Notes: generated from the letters alone by a model not told the origin. Shown: positions 25,394 to 35,000, counted from the first letter of the stretch. The stretch is DNA of 64,000 nt from Paenibacillus camelliae (GCF_023715345.1 NZ_JAMBNY010000001.1:1-64000); one strand, 5' to 3'. Numbers and translations are program-made.

Positions 25394-26731
25394 ATGAAAT
25401 ACTCAAAAAAGACAGTAGTTGTCGCAATCGGCGTTCTGCTCACTCTCATCGTGGCTATTAGTTTTAGTGTTGGCAGTGTAACACCTTCGAAGCTAAGAGG
25501 AATAGCTGATCGTAGTGAAGAGCTAAAGCCTGTTACGATTCGAATTGCCTGGTGGGGTGGGGATGCCCGTCATGAATATACGAAACAGGTTGTAGAGCTG
25601 TACGAGCAAAAGAATGAGCATGTCACGATTGATATAGAAGAATATGCAAGCTACGATGACTATTGGAAAATAATGGCGCCACAAGCAGCTGCTGGTGAGC
25701 TGCCAGATCTTCTTCAAATTGATACAAGCTATTATGCACAATATGCAGGTAAACAGCTCCTGACCGATCTTAATCCATACTTCGGGAATGAAATAAATAC
25801 TGCGAATATCAATGATGATATTTTGAAGGCCGGGATATACAACAACGGAAATTATGGGATGACGCTCGGTATCAATGTACTTGGGTTTCAATATGACCCT
25901 GAGATATTGAATCGAATGGGTATTGGTCACATACCAGAAGGATGGACATGGGATGATTATGAGCGGATAGCGTTACAAGCACAAAAATCAGGCGTGTTTT
26001 TTGATGATGGCATGCGTCCAGAAATCTTTTTCGCCTACTATTTACGCACAAACGGTGAAACCCTTTACAATCCAACGGGGACAGCTCTTGGCTATGAAGA
26101 TGATGCATTTTTTGTTGATTTCTTTGGAAGACTTGTACGTCTTGTCCATTCGCGAGCAACACCTACCTCAGAGGAGAAGGCAGCAATTAAAGGCTTCTCG
26201 GACAATTATTTATCGGAAGGTAAGCAGATTGGAATATGGCAATGGTCCAATCAGTATGTGGCGACGCAGCAGGCTACGAATCGTACAATGGCGATTGCAC
26301 CGATGCTGGGGCCGAATATGAAGCAAGCTCTGTTCTTAAAATCCAGTATGTTTTTTTCGATTGCTGAGAGCTCAAAGGTTAAAGCAGAGGCTGCAAAATT
26401 TATAGATTTTTGGGTAAATGACATTGAAGCGAACAGGCTCATACTAGGTGAACGAGGAGTGCCGGTTTCATCCGTTGTTCAAGAAAGTATTAAACCTTAT
26501 CTAACAGCAGCACAGCAACAGGTTATGGATTATGTAAACTGGGCAGAACAGAACAGCTCGCCAGGTGATCCGGTCGATCCTGTTGGCTCTGCTGAAATTA
26601 TTGATACACTAAGAGAGCTGTGGGAGCAGATGGAATATGAACAAATATCGATAGAAGAAGCAGCGAGCACATTCCGTATGAAAGCTAATGCAATCTTAAA
26701 GCTAAACAATGAGAGCAGTAATGGGTTTTAG
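25394..26731 (+). CDS. Extracellular sugar-binding protein without lipobox
   Basis: 445 residues, family 1 solute-binding fold: TIRIAWWGGDARHEYTKQVVELYEQ at the mature N-terminus and IPEGWTWDDYERIA, typical of sugar-binding proteins. A single hydrophobic segment at about 8-27 contains no Cys, so the usual lipoprotein anchor is absent; it may be secreted or stay anchored by an uncleaved helix. No permease is adjacent. It follows the YesM/YesN pair and may feed ligand to the sensor rather than a transporter, or share the permeases 4 kb downstream. Confidence 0.87.
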   Translation: MKYSKKTVVVAIGVLLTLIVAISFSVGSVTPSKLRGIADRSEELKPVTIRIAWWGGDARHEYTKQVVELYEQKNEHVTIDIEEYASYDDYWKIMAPQAAAGELPDLLQIDTSYYAQYAGKQLLTDLNPYFGNEINTANINDDILKAGIYNNGNYGMTLGINVLGFQYDPEILNRMGIGHIPEGWTWDDYERIALQAQKSGVFFDDGMRPEIFFAYYLRTNGETLYNPTGTALGYEDDAFFVDFFGRLVRLVHSRATPTSEEKAAIKGFSDNYLSEGKQIGIWQWSNQYVATQQATNRTMAIAPMLGPNMKQALFLKSSMFFSIAESSKVKAEAAKFIDFWVNDIEANRLILGERGVPVSSVVQESIKPYLTAAQQQVMDYVNWAEQNSSPGDPVDPVGSAEIIDTLRELWEQMEYEQISIEEAASTFRMKANAILKLNNESSNGF

Positions 26732-26755
26732 CAACGAGAAGGAGTGGTTAACGAA

Positions 26756-27529
26756 ATGGATATTGTATTTCATGGAACGAGTGATGCGTTAGGTGTTCCA
26801 AGGATTTATTGCCAATGTGACGTTTGTGAGGAGGCGCGGTTATCCGGTGTAAACCGAAGATACCGACCGTCCATTCAGCTTTGTATAGAGGATGAGGAAT
26901 CGATATGGATCGACTGTGGACCAGATTGGCACATACAGATGGAGCAAGCACAGCAGCGAGTAGTGTCACGAATGCTCATTACACATGCTCACTATGATCA
27001 TATTGGCGGACTGCCTCAATGGTATGATCAGTGTCGTTATGCGAAAGTAAAGCCAAAGCTGTATGCTGCAACAGAGGTTTTACAAGAGATAGAGGCAAGA
27101 TTTCCTTGGCTCTCAGGATTGATTGAGTTTAACTCGCTAGATGAGGGTCTAATGCTAGGCAGCTGGCAGTTACGGATATGGAGAGTTAATCATGGACGCA
27201 ATGGATATTCCTATGCTTTTCGCTTCGATCATCGTCCATTCGGAAAAAGTATCGTTTATTGTCCAGATTGCATCGCACTTTCTGAAGATCAGCAGCAATT
27301 GCTATATAACGTGGATATGCTAATTATAGGTGCGAGCTTCTATAAAGAACCTCATCCATTCGAAACACGTTCACTTTACGATGTAACCGAAATTGTTGAA
27401 AGGTCAATGGTGTGGAAGCCAAGAGAGCTTTGGATTACACATATGTCACATGATATTGATGTACGTCATGTTGAGTTGTTACCGCAGCATGTTCATTATG
27501 CTAAAACAGGCTTGAAATTATCATTGTAA
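26756..27529 (+). CDS. PhnP-like metallo-beta-lactamase-fold hydrolase
   Basis: 257 residues from ATG 26756, eleven bases after AAGGAG. Metal motif THAHYDH (His77, His79, Asp81, His82), further ligands around VNHGRN, YCPDC and ITHMSHD. An N-terminal CQCDVC (Cys19, 21, 24) matches the structural zinc site of PhnP, the 5-phosphoribosyl 1,2-cyclic phosphate phosphodiesterase. No other phosphonate gene is nearby, so a general cyclic phosphodiesterase role is likelier. It follows the sugar-binding protein by 24 bp and is probably co-transcribed. Confidence 0.85.
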   Translation: MDIVFHGTSDALGVPRIYCQCDVCEEARLSGVNRRYRPSIQLCIEDEESIWIDCGPDWHIQMEQAQQRVVSRMLITHAHYDHIGGLPQWYDQCRYAKVKPKLYAATEVLQEIEARFPWLSGLIEFNSLDEGLMLGSWQLRIWRVNHGRNGYSYAFRFDHRPFGKSIVYCPDCIALSEDQQQLLYNVDMLIIGASFYKEPHPFETRSLYDVTEIVERSMVWKPRELWITHMSHDIDVRHVELLPQHVHYAKTGLKLSL

Positions 27530-27576
27530 TTCTCAACAGGCAGTAGCGATCGTTACTGCCTGTTGAAAGTTACAAT
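27523..27576. repeat. Long inverted repeat overlapping a stop codon
   Basis: Arms ATTGTAA..TCAACAGGCAGTA and TACTGCCTGTTGA..TTACAAT give about 24 paired positions with few mismatches around CGATCG. It includes the TAA of the PhnP-like gene (27527-27529). No T-run follows on either strand, so it is not a normal intrinsic terminator; 3'-end protection of mRNA or protein binding are alternatives. Confidence 0.75.
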
Positions 27577-27674
27577 AATCGGCTTATCATTAGATTGTAC
27601 TAGTATCAATATACACAAAGATAACGCTTTGAAATTTTAAATGTGCAATAACAATGGAAGAAGGGTGATGTGTG

Positions 27675-29945
27675 ATGAAACGACTTCCTATGATGCTGCA
27701 GCTCGTGTTTATTTTATTTTGTGTGATGTTGATTCCTACGACGATAATAACGTGGTACAGTGGTACTCAAATTTTAGGTTATTCAGAAAAAGCTATAGCA
27801 GAGTCTTCTTTGGATAGCTTGGAATCGAATAGGGAGCTGAATGAAAACGCTTTAAATTATATTGCTCAAGATACGATCCGCTTAGCCTCTTCTAATATAT
27901 TTGATCGTCTCCGTCACTATAAAACCTACGAACAACTGAATCAAAACTATACAAACGTAGAAATTGGTCTATCACTGCTTAAGGATCTTCAGCGATTAAT
28001 AAGAAGCAATGAAGGAATATATTCTGCGTTTTTTTATTTACAGGATGCTGATTATATCGTCTCCTCAGATAAAGGGATTACAATGCTCGAGCGATATGAA
28101 TCGCTCAAATGGATCGATGAAGCATTACTTCAGAAGGATGGTATATCCGGGGTTTGGACTCCGCGCATGCTAGCTGACAATGAAATGGTCTTCTCTTATA
28201 TATTACCGCTTAACCGTTTATCTACTTCAACGAAGGGTATGCTCGTCGTTAATTTAAAGGAATCACAAATCGCTCAGTATATGGATGCGTCGAATCAAAA
28301 GGATAGCAGCTACTATCTCATTGATTTGAAGGAGCAATCGATCATATCGCATAACGATAAATCAGCTCTGCTCACTGATGTGACACAAATCCCAATTATT
28401 TCAGAAATGATAAAGACAGGTGCCGCACAAGGCTATCAATTTAATGAAGTAGACGGGAAACGACTTCTGTATACCTGGAACACCTCTAATCTAAATGATT
28501 GGTTATATATTCATTCCTATTCTATGGATACACTAATGTCTCAAACTCGTTCAGTTCAGCACGGAATGATTATCTTTTCTATCATCATTTTTTTAGTGGG
28601 CTCCGTTCTAGCTGTCCTGCTAGCAACATGGCTGTCTAAGCCTTTGCGAGAACTAACTAAGCATATTCGTGCACGTAACATCTCTAGTGCTGCAGGGAAA
28701 AATGAGCTCGATTTCCTTGGAAGCGCATTTAGGAAAATGCAGGATGAGGAAGAAAAGCTTACACTGCTTATTAAGGAACAAGAGCAGGATTCATACAGTC
28801 TTGCGATTCACCAATTATTGCAAGGTGAAGCATTGGATCGAAAAAAGAAAGAGCTGTTGCTTGAGATGCTTCCCGAGAGAAACTATCACATCTCAGTTGC
28901 TGCACTTGATCAATATAGTCAATACATTAATAAAACAAGTCCAGAAACGCGCTCCTACCATTTTTATTTATTCATAGCGCAGATTGAGAAGCTAAGCTCA
29001 AGCAGGATTCGTATACGAAGCGTTAATTATGGAGAGGGCAGATTTGCGATTGTCATGAATTATCATACTGCGGAGCAAGAAGAGCTGCTAAGCAGTTTGC
29101 ATAACATACAAGCTGCTGCCTTGGAGAACTTTGGTCACACTGTAACGATAGGCATAAGCGATACTGTCGAAGCTTTATCGGACGTTTCTAGTCAATTGCT
29201 ACAAGCACTAGAGCTTGTAAAGCATCGAATGATTGAGGGGAATGGACGTTTAATCTTTTCGAAGCAGCAGTTACGAGTCAATAATAAGTATATTTACCCG
29301 AGCAATAGTGAGCGAAGAATAGTGAATTACATCGATACCGGAGATCTTAGCAGCATAACAGAGGAACTGGATCTCATCCGTAAGCAGATTGAAGCGGCAA
29401 CGTATATTTCCTATGACAATATATTATTTATTTATAATCAGTTGTTTGGTGTCATGATCAAGCATCTTAATGAGAAAAGCATCAATACTTCAGCTATTTT
29501 CGCTAATCGTGGAAATATCTATTCGGTTATGGCTTCAATGGAAACATTAGATGAGCTAGACGTATATTTTAAGCAGCTATTCGCAGAGGTTAGTCTGTAT
29601 GTTGACCAAAGCTGTCATGAGGTAGGCTATCTAGAAAAAATCTTTGCATATCTAGATGAACACTATAAAGAGGATATCGTGTTTGAAGATATGGCAAAAG
29701 AAATTGGCATCAGCTATTCGTATATGCGAAAAATTGTTTATGAGCTAACCGGAAAAAGCTTAATGGAGTGTATCAATCAAAAACGAATACAAAAGGCAAA
29801 GCAGTTACTCGTTAAAACAACGCTGAATGTCGCTCAAATTGCAGCAGAGGTTGGGTATAACAACATTCAAAGCTTTAATCGATTCTTTAGAAAATTCGAG
29901 GGGATTACACCAAGCAGCTACAAAGCGTCGAAGCTTAATGGTTGA
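27675..29945 (+). CDS. Membrane-bound AraC-family regulator (YesS/YtdP-like)
   Basis: 756 residues from ATG 27675 behind AAGGGTGA. Two transmembrane helices (about 7-30 and 295-318) enclose a 260-residue extracellular sensor domain; then a linker, a helical middle domain, and a C-terminal AraC HTH pair (about 655-755: FEDMAKEIGISYSYMRKIVYE and NIQSFNRFFRKFEGITPSSYK). Such one-component sensors control adjacent sugar ABC transporters in Bacillus and Paenibacillus (YesS acts in rhamnogalacturonan use). It directly precedes the permease genes it probably regulates. Confidence 0.92.
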   Translation: MKRLPMMLQLVFILFCVMLIPTTIITWYSGTQILGYSEKAIAESSLDSLESNRELNENALNYIAQDTIRLASSNIFDRLRHYKTYEQLNQNYTNVEIGLSLLKDLQRLIRSNEGIYSAFFYLQDADYIVSSDKGITMLERYESLKWIDEALLQKDGISGVWTPRMLADNEMVFSYILPLNRLSTSTKGMLVVNLKESQIAQYMDASNQKDSSYYLIDLKEQSIISHNDKSALLTDVTQIPIISEMIKTGAAQGYQFNEVDGKRLLYTWNTSNLNDWLYIHSYSMDTLMSQTRSVQHGMIIFSIIIFLVGSVLAVLLATWLSKPLRELTKHIRARNISSAAGKNELDFLGSAFRKMQDEEEKLTLLIKEQEQDSYSLAIHQLLQGEALDRKKKELLLEMLPERNYHISVAALDQYSQYINKTSPETRSYHFYLFIAQIEKLSSSRIRIRSVNYGEGRFAIVMNYHTAEQEELLSSLHNIQAAALENFGHTVTIGISDTVEALSDVSSQLLQALELVKHRMIEGNGRLIFSKQQLRVNNKYIYPSNSERRIVNYIDTGDLSSITEELDLIRKQIEAATYISYDNILFIYNQLFGVMIKHLNEKSINTSAIFANRGNIYSVMASMETLDELDVYFKQLFAEVSLYVDQSCHEVGYLEKIFAYLDEHYKEDIVFEDMAKEIGISYSYMRKIVYELTGKSLMECINQKRIQKAKQLLVKTTLNVAQIAAEVGYNNIQSFNRFFRKFEGITPSSYKASKLNG

Positions 29946-29985
29946 TTTTGATTAGAATGAACAATACTGATTCCTTTGTATCATA

Positions 29986-30081
29986 GGTGCAGTCTGCTTG
30001 CTAAGCTACATGTATAGCATATGCCAGGCTGCACCGAAACACGTGCTTGCTAGATAGAAAATCCTTGTGCATCAAGGGATT
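29986..30081 (+). promoter_or_regulatory. Two hairpins in the leader before the sugar permease operon
   Basis: The 300-bp gap 29946-30246 holds GGTGCAG (29986-29992) pairing with CTGCACC (30029-30035), and AATCCTTG with CAAGGGATT at about 30059-30081. Neither has a T-run. Also present is TTGAT-N7-ATCAA near 30098. The first may end the AraC transcript; the others may be leader structure or operator. No clear -35/-10 pair was found. Confidence 0.4.
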
Positions 30082-30246
30082 GCGGGCACTGTCAAAATTG
30101 ATAAACATAATCAAAACGTACAATTTACGTTACTTAATAGGGCGGTTAATATGAGAATCAGCTTCTCCGATCAATCAGACGTTTTCCTAGAAATGAAGGT
30201 TTGAAAATTGAAAAGGGGATGTAATAAAAGGAGGGAAGGTGTAGAT

Positions 30247-31191
30247 GTGAAACTTGTAAACGCTTTAATGAAACGTGATTCTGACAATCGTAGTTTTCTC
30301 TATTATTTAAAGCGTGACAATCAGCTTTATTTAATGCTATTAGTTCCAATTTTTTTCGTACTTGTGTTTAAGATTCTTCCGATGTTTGGTTTAGTCATCG
30401 CCTTCAAAGACTTTAAGATCGCGAAAGGCTTCTGGGATAGCGAATGGGTTGGATTTGAGGTATTTCAGGAGATCTTTGCAAAAAGAGATTTTGGTCGTGC
30501 TATCAGAAATACATTATTGCTTAATACGTTAGATTTTATATTAAGCTTTACAGCACCGATCTTACTTGCCATATTACTTAATGAAATTAAAAACGTAAGG
30601 GTTAAGCGTGTAAATCAGACGTTGCTCTACTTACCACACTTTTTATCCTGGGTCATTATCAGTGCATTAGCCTATCAGCTATTTAGTGTAGGTAATGGCT
30701 TAGTGAATAATCTTATCGAGAATCTTGGCGGTAACCGAATACCATTTCTGCAGGAAGATCTGCATTGGCTAATGTCTTACTTGCTCATAGGTGTGTGGGC
30801 GAGTATGGGCTGGGGCACAATCATTTATCTGGCTTCCATTAGTTCGATCAATCCAGAGCTGTATGAGGCTGCATACGTGGATGGTGCTGGGCGCTGGAGA
30901 AAAATATGGCATATTACGCTCCCAGGTATACGGGTGACAATTGTAACCTTGCTAATTATGAATTTAGGTAGAATTATGGGAGGCAACTTTGAACGAGTGT
31001 ACGCACTTGCGAATAAGGCAACGACAGAATATACAACGACTATCGAAGTGCTTGTCTATCGTTGGGGTATAGAATCTGGACAATTTAGTCGTGCTACTGC
31101 AATTGGTTTATTCCAAGCAGTCATCGGGCTTATTCTCGTAATACTGGCAGATCGTATTGCGAAAAAGCTTGGTGAGAACGGCTTATTGTAG
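30247..31191 (+). CDS. Carbohydrate ABC transporter permease, LplB/YtlR-YteP type
   Basis: 314 residues, GTG 30247 start behind AAGGAGGG (30228-30235). Six transmembrane helices; EAAYVDGAGRWRKIWHITLPG is the EAA loop that docks the ATPase. The start segment LYLMLLVPIFFVLVFKILPMFGLVIAFKDF is typical of LplB/YteP permeases for complex polysaccharide oligomers. First of a permease-permease-binding protein-hydrolase operon. No ATPase gene is present; these systems usually share a general MsmX-type ATPase encoded elsewhere. Confidence 0.93.
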   Translation: MKLVNALMKRDSDNRSFLYYLKRDNQLYLMLLVPIFFVLVFKILPMFGLVIAFKDFKIAKGFWDSEWVGFEVFQEIFAKRDFGRAIRNTLLLNTLDFILSFTAPILLAILLNEIKNVRVKRVNQTLLYLPHFLSWVIISALAYQLFSVGNGLVNNLIENLGGNRIPFLQEDLHWLMSYLLIGVWASMGWGTIIYLASISSINPELYEAAYVDGAGRWRKIWHITLPGIRVTIVTLLIMNLGRIMGGNFERVYALANKATTEYTTTIEVLVYRWGIESGQFSRATAIGLFQAVIGLILVILADRIAKKLGENGLL

Positions 31192-31206
31192 AAAGGATGG
31201 CATGAG

Positions 31207-32106
31207 ATGAAAGCATCTAGCAACCTAACGACGGTTAAAGGCATGAAACGCTATGACGCATGGGATGTCATCATAAATATTGTGGTTGCCCTAGCATCGC
31301 TAGCCTGTTTATTACCGTTAATTCATATTTTAGCAAAGTCACTAAGTCAGGATTCCTATGTGCTTGCCAATAAAGTATTGCTCTGGCCAATGGGATTTAC
31401 GTTCGAAGCGTATAGCAAAGTGTTTGCTGATGCTTCGATCATTCGCTCACTGTACGTCTCGGTTTTTGTGACGATTACGTTTACGATACTTGGACTTATC
31501 GTTACGATCTGTGCTGCATATCCGCTTTCTCGCAGACAGTTAAAAGGACGTTCATTCATTACGTTCATGTTCGTATTTACGCTTATCTTCAGTGGTGGAA
31601 TAATCCCTGAGTTTATGCTTCTTAATTCTCTTGGTCTGTTAGATACGTTATGGTCATTAATTCTTCCACCTGCATTTAGTGCATTTAACTTTTTAATTAT
31701 GAGAAGTGCTATATATAGCTCGATACCAGTCAGCCTAGAAGAATCGGCACGGATCGATGGAGCGGGTCATTTTAGAGTACTGTTCAACATCGTGCTGCCG
31801 CTTTCTAAGCCAATCATTGCAACGCTGGCATTGTTTTATGCAGTTGGTCGCTGGAATACTTACCAGGACGCCTTGTTTTACATTAAACAGAACATAGACT
31901 TACGCCCTCTACAATTAAAGCTGTATTACATGGTGGTAACGGCATCTGAAAGCTTTCAGCTTGAATCGACGTCAGTGCAGCTTACTAATCCTGAAGTACT
32001 GAAAGCAGCATGCGTCATCTTTGCAACGTTGCCAATCATTATTGTTTATCCTTTTATTCAGAAATACTTTGTTAACGGTGTCATGCTTGGAGCTGTAAAA
32101 GAGTAA
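31207..32106 (+). CDS. Carbohydrate ABC transporter permease, LplC/YtcP type
   Basis: 299 residues, ATG start 15 bp after the first permease. Six predicted helices, EAA loop EESARIDGAGHFRVLFNIVLPLSKP, and the LplC-type ends (INIVVALASLACLLPLIHILAKSLS at the start, VNGVMLGAVKE at the end). It forms a heterodimeric channel with the upstream permease. Confidence 0.94.
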   Translation: MKASSNLTTVKGMKRYDAWDVIINIVVALASLACLLPLIHILAKSLSQDSYVLANKVLLWPMGFTFEAYSKVFADASIIRSLYVSVFVTITFTILGLIVTICAAYPLSRRQLKGRSFITFMFVFTLIFSGGIIPEFMLLNSLGLLDTLWSLILPPAFSAFNFLIMRSAIYSSIPVSLEESARIDGAGHFRVLFNIVLPLSKPIIATLALFYAVGRWNTYQDALFYIKQNIDLRPLQLKLYYMVVTASESFQLESTSVQLTNPEVLKAACVIFATLPIIIVYPFIQKYFVNGVMLGAVKE

Positions 32107-32151
32107 GTGGTGACATGGGTAAGATTATATTAAACGAGGAGGCAATTTACT

Positions 32152-33816
32152 ATGAAATCTAAAAAGATTGCAATAGTTTTATTATCGTTGATGATGGTTT
32201 TAAGTGTGTTAGCAGCATGCAGTAAAAACAACAACAACACGAATACTCCTTCCAATACGAATCAAAATTCGAATAACTCGTCACAGCCTACAGCATCCAC
32301 GAATGAGGGGAATGAGGGCGGCTTTCAAGACTATTCGAATGGATTTCCAGAAAACGTTACGATTGAAATTCCCGTTTATGATCGTGCGTTTGAAGGCTGG
32401 AACGTAGCAGATAACTATTACACAAGATGGATTCAAAAAGAATTTGGCGATAAATACAATGTTACGGTGAAATACGTACCAATTTCTCGTTCTAACGAAG
32501 TACAGGACTTCCAACAGCTGCTAGCAGCACATAAAGCTCCGGATATTATTTTCCATTACGATATGCCGCAGCAAATTGCTTATTATAGCGAAGGCGTATT
32601 GCAGCCAATCGACTGGGCAGAAATTGAAAATTATGCTCCAACCTATTGGGGGAATCTAGGGGATACAATCGAGCAATACGGTATTATCAATGATGAGAAG
32701 ATCTTCTTCTACGCAGATCGTCCTTCTGCAGATAACTTTGTAAGCTTAATTCGCAAAGACTGGGTTGAGAAGGTTGGTATGAAGGTTGAAGATCTAACCT
32801 CATTAGAGAAATATAATGAAATGCTTGTGAAGTGGAAGGAAGCAGGTCTAGGTGTACTAGGTGGCACACTTACTCGTAACAACTTCAATTACAACTATGC
32901 ATTCCGTGATTGGCCGATTGATGCAAAAGATCGCGCTTTATATTCTGATCTATCCATCGCTGATTTTACATCTGTAGCAACAGAGCGCTGGCTTAAAAAC
33001 TTAAACTATCAATACAATAATGGTCTAATTGATCGTGAATTCTATCTAAGAGATGATGAAAACAAAGCGAAAGCAGAGTTTGTTGCAGGTCGCACAGGTA
33101 CGTTCGGAAGCTATCTAACTAGCAACTCCGACGTTATCGCTGCTACGCTAGCGAATAATCCTGAGGCTGAATTTGCTGTTATTCCACCATATGCAGGTGT
33201 ACCTGAAGGCTTAAAACCGCAAGGACGTGCCTACTGGCCGTTTGGTTTCATTATGGGAATTAACTATGAAACGCCTGAGCTTGAGCGTATTGCTATCTGG
33301 ATGTTCCTAGAGTGGATGAGTCAGCCAGATAATTTATTCTTCCTACAAAATGGCGTTGAAGGAGAGAACTATACGATTGATTCGGACGGTATAGCTATTC
33401 GCAATGCAGATTTTGAAGGAGAGTCTGTGCTTTCCTTAAACAACAATAAAGACTATTGGGCGCTAGTTATCGAAACTCAATTATATGATGATCCAGAGAT
33501 TAACAGAAAGGCTCAAATTCGTAACTGGGCTCCCGTTGGCTATGAATACTTAGCTGAGGATCTCATTAAATATTACGAAGAAACAGCTGAATTCCGCACA
33601 CCGGATGCATTGTTCACAGAGGTTGTTGAAACAGTTAGTGAATATAAAGCTGATCTGAATGAGTTGTTCCAGGAGCTGTATATTAAAGTTGCAACTGCAC
33701 CAGAGGATCAGTTCGATAAGCTATATGAAGAGGCAAAACAAACGTATCTAGATGCTGGCTATCAAGAGATTTTAGACGAAAAACAAGAAATTATTGATAG
33801 AGGCAACTTTAGATAG
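32152..33816 (+). CDS. Lipoprotein solute-binding protein, LplA/YtcQ type
   Basis: 554 residues. Signal peptide with lipobox LAAC at 20-23 (lipidated Cys23), then an Asn/Ser/Thr-rich tether, then a large family 1 solute-binding domain (FPENVTIEIPVYDRAFEGW at its start). The length above 500 residues is typical of the LplA/YtcQ group that binds oligosaccharides. AGGAGG ribosome site. The ORF follows the two permeases by 45 bp and is the receptor of that transporter. Confidence 0.94.
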   Translation: MKSKKIAIVLLSLMMVLSVLAACSKNNNNTNTPSNTNQNSNNSSQPTASTNEGNEGGFQDYSNGFPENVTIEIPVYDRAFEGWNVADNYYTRWIQKEFGDKYNVTVKYVPISRSNEVQDFQQLLAAHKAPDIIFHYDMPQQIAYYSEGVLQPIDWAEIENYAPTYWGNLGDTIEQYGIINDEKIFFYADRPSADNFVSLIRKDWVEKVGMKVEDLTSLEKYNEMLVKWKEAGLGVLGGTLTRNNFNYNYAFRDWPIDAKDRALYSDLSIADFTSVATERWLKNLNYQYNNGLIDREFYLRDDENKAKAEFVAGRTGTFGSYLTSNSDVIAATLANNPEAEFAVIPPYAGVPEGLKPQGRAYWPFGFIMGINYETPELERIAIWMFLEWMSQPDNLFFLQNGVEGENYTIDSDGIAIRNADFEGESVLSLNNNKDYWALVIETQLYDDPEINRKAQIRNWAPVGYEYLAEDLIKYYEETAEFRTPDALFTEVVETVSEYKADLNELFQELYIKVATAPEDQFDKLYEEAKQTYLDAGYQEILDEKQEIIDRGNFR

Positions 33817-33834
33817 GATCAACATTCATCATTT

Positions 33835-33868
33835 CCAAAGCCCATGCATTTGCTTGGGCTTTGGTTAT
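33835..33868 (+). terminator. Intercistronic hairpin between binding protein and GH105 gene
   Basis: CCAAAGCCCA pairs with TGGGCTTTGG (10 bp), followed by a weak T-run TTATTATT. It probably causes partial termination or protects the binding-protein mRNA, giving more receptor than hydrolase. Confidence 0.65.
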
Positions 33869-33883
33869 TATTGGAGGTAGAGC

Positions 33884-34927
33884 ATGCTGAAATTGGCAAT
33901 GGACTCAACTGAGCTTAAGACGACGATAGATCGCGTTGTAGACTACACATTGAACATGGATCTAACCTGGGATTGGCCATGCGGAGTAGCCTATTATGGT
34001 GTTAGCCGTGCATTCGAGGTGACAGGGGAACAATGCTATTTGGATCGAATGGCTGCTTGGTGCGATGAATACATCGAGGCAGGATTACCGACATGGACCG
34101 TTAATACTTGTGCAATGGGGCATATGCTTGTTACGTTATATCAGCATACCAACGAACAGAAGTATCTGGATCTGATTCTAAGCAAGATCGATTATATTCG
34201 TAACCATGCACTACGATTTGCTGATCGAGTGCTTCAGCATACCGTCTCTGCGAATAATGATTTCCCTGAGCAATGCTGGGCGGATACTTTATTTATGGCG
34301 GCTTACTTTCAGCTGCGCGTTGGAGTGATGTTAAACGATTCATCGTTAATTGAAGATGCACTTCATCAATATTATTGGCATATTAACTTCCTGCAGGACG
34401 AGAAAACTGGACTGTGGTATCACGGCTATAATCATGTGAATAAGGATCACATGTCAGGAATGTTCTGGGGACGCGCTAATGCTTGGGCAGCGTATACGAT
34501 GTCAAGAGTCGGTAAAGTGCTTCCACAGCCTTATCTGTATCCACCGTATATGCATATTGATTCATCACTTCGAGATCAATTAGCCACTTTAAAACGATTG
34601 CAGAGGGAAGATGGACTTTGGGGAACCGTACTGGATTACGGGCCTTCCTACGGTGAGGTTTCCGCATCTGCAGGGATAGCTGCTGCAATGGTCATGAATG
34701 GAAATCCACTGCACGGCAAATATATTAATCTGACTCTTGATGGCATGGCAAACAATATAACGGAGAACGGAAGGGTCCTCAATGTATCAGCAGGAACGGC
34801 TGTAATGAATGATATTGAAGGCTATCTAAACATTCCTAAAAAGTGGGCTCAGGGTTGGGGCCAAGGCTTAGCGCTTGCATTTCTAACTGCGCTTGCGGAG
34901 CGGCAAAAGAAAGAGAAGGTAGAGTAA
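33884..34927 (+). CDS. Glycoside hydrolase family 105 (unsaturated glucuronyl/rhamnogalacturonyl hydrolase)
   Basis: 347 residues, no signal peptide, cytoplasmic. The (alpha/alpha)6-barrel of GH88/GH105 is recognised by WPCGVAYYGVSRAFEVTG, the catalytic-acid motif CWADTLFMA (Asp134) and GMFWGRANAWAAYTMSRV. Enzymes of this type (YteR, YesR) cleave the unsaturated uronic acid left by lyases on imported oligosaccharides. This points to pectin-type or other lyase-generated oligomers as the transporter's substrate. GGAGGT ribosome site; last gene of the operon. Confidence 0.92.
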   Translation: MLKLAMDSTELKTTIDRVVDYTLNMDLTWDWPCGVAYYGVSRAFEVTGEQCYLDRMAAWCDEYIEAGLPTWTVNTCAMGHMLVTLYQHTNEQKYLDLILSKIDYIRNHALRFADRVLQHTVSANNDFPEQCWADTLFMAAYFQLRVGVMLNDSSLIEDALHQYYWHINFLQDEKTGLWYHGYNHVNKDHMSGMFWGRANAWAAYTMSRVGKVLPQPYLYPPYMHIDSSLRDQLATLKRLQREDGLWGTVLDYGPSYGEVSASAGIAAAMVMNGNPLHGKYINLTLDGMANNITENGRVLNVSAGTAVMNDIEGYLNIPKKWAQGWGQGLALAFLTALAERQKKEKVE

Positions 34928-34930
34928 GAG

Positions 34931-35000
34931 GCAAAAAAGCCAAGTGAGCTTATAGACATGGACTAATCCATGAGCCTATAAAGCTACCTTGGCTTTTTGC
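34931..35000. terminator. Large bidirectional terminator
   Basis: GCAAAAAAGCCAAG pairs with CTTGGCTTTTTGC, enclosing a second stem CATGGA/TCCATG. It serves the GH105 operon and, on the other strand, may serve thiN. Confidence 0.85.

Noticed and set aside
25523-26162. Two overlapping minus-strand ORFs of about 100-135 residues
   Set aside because: They lie wholly inside the sugar-binding protein gene, have no ribosome sites and no family-like composition.
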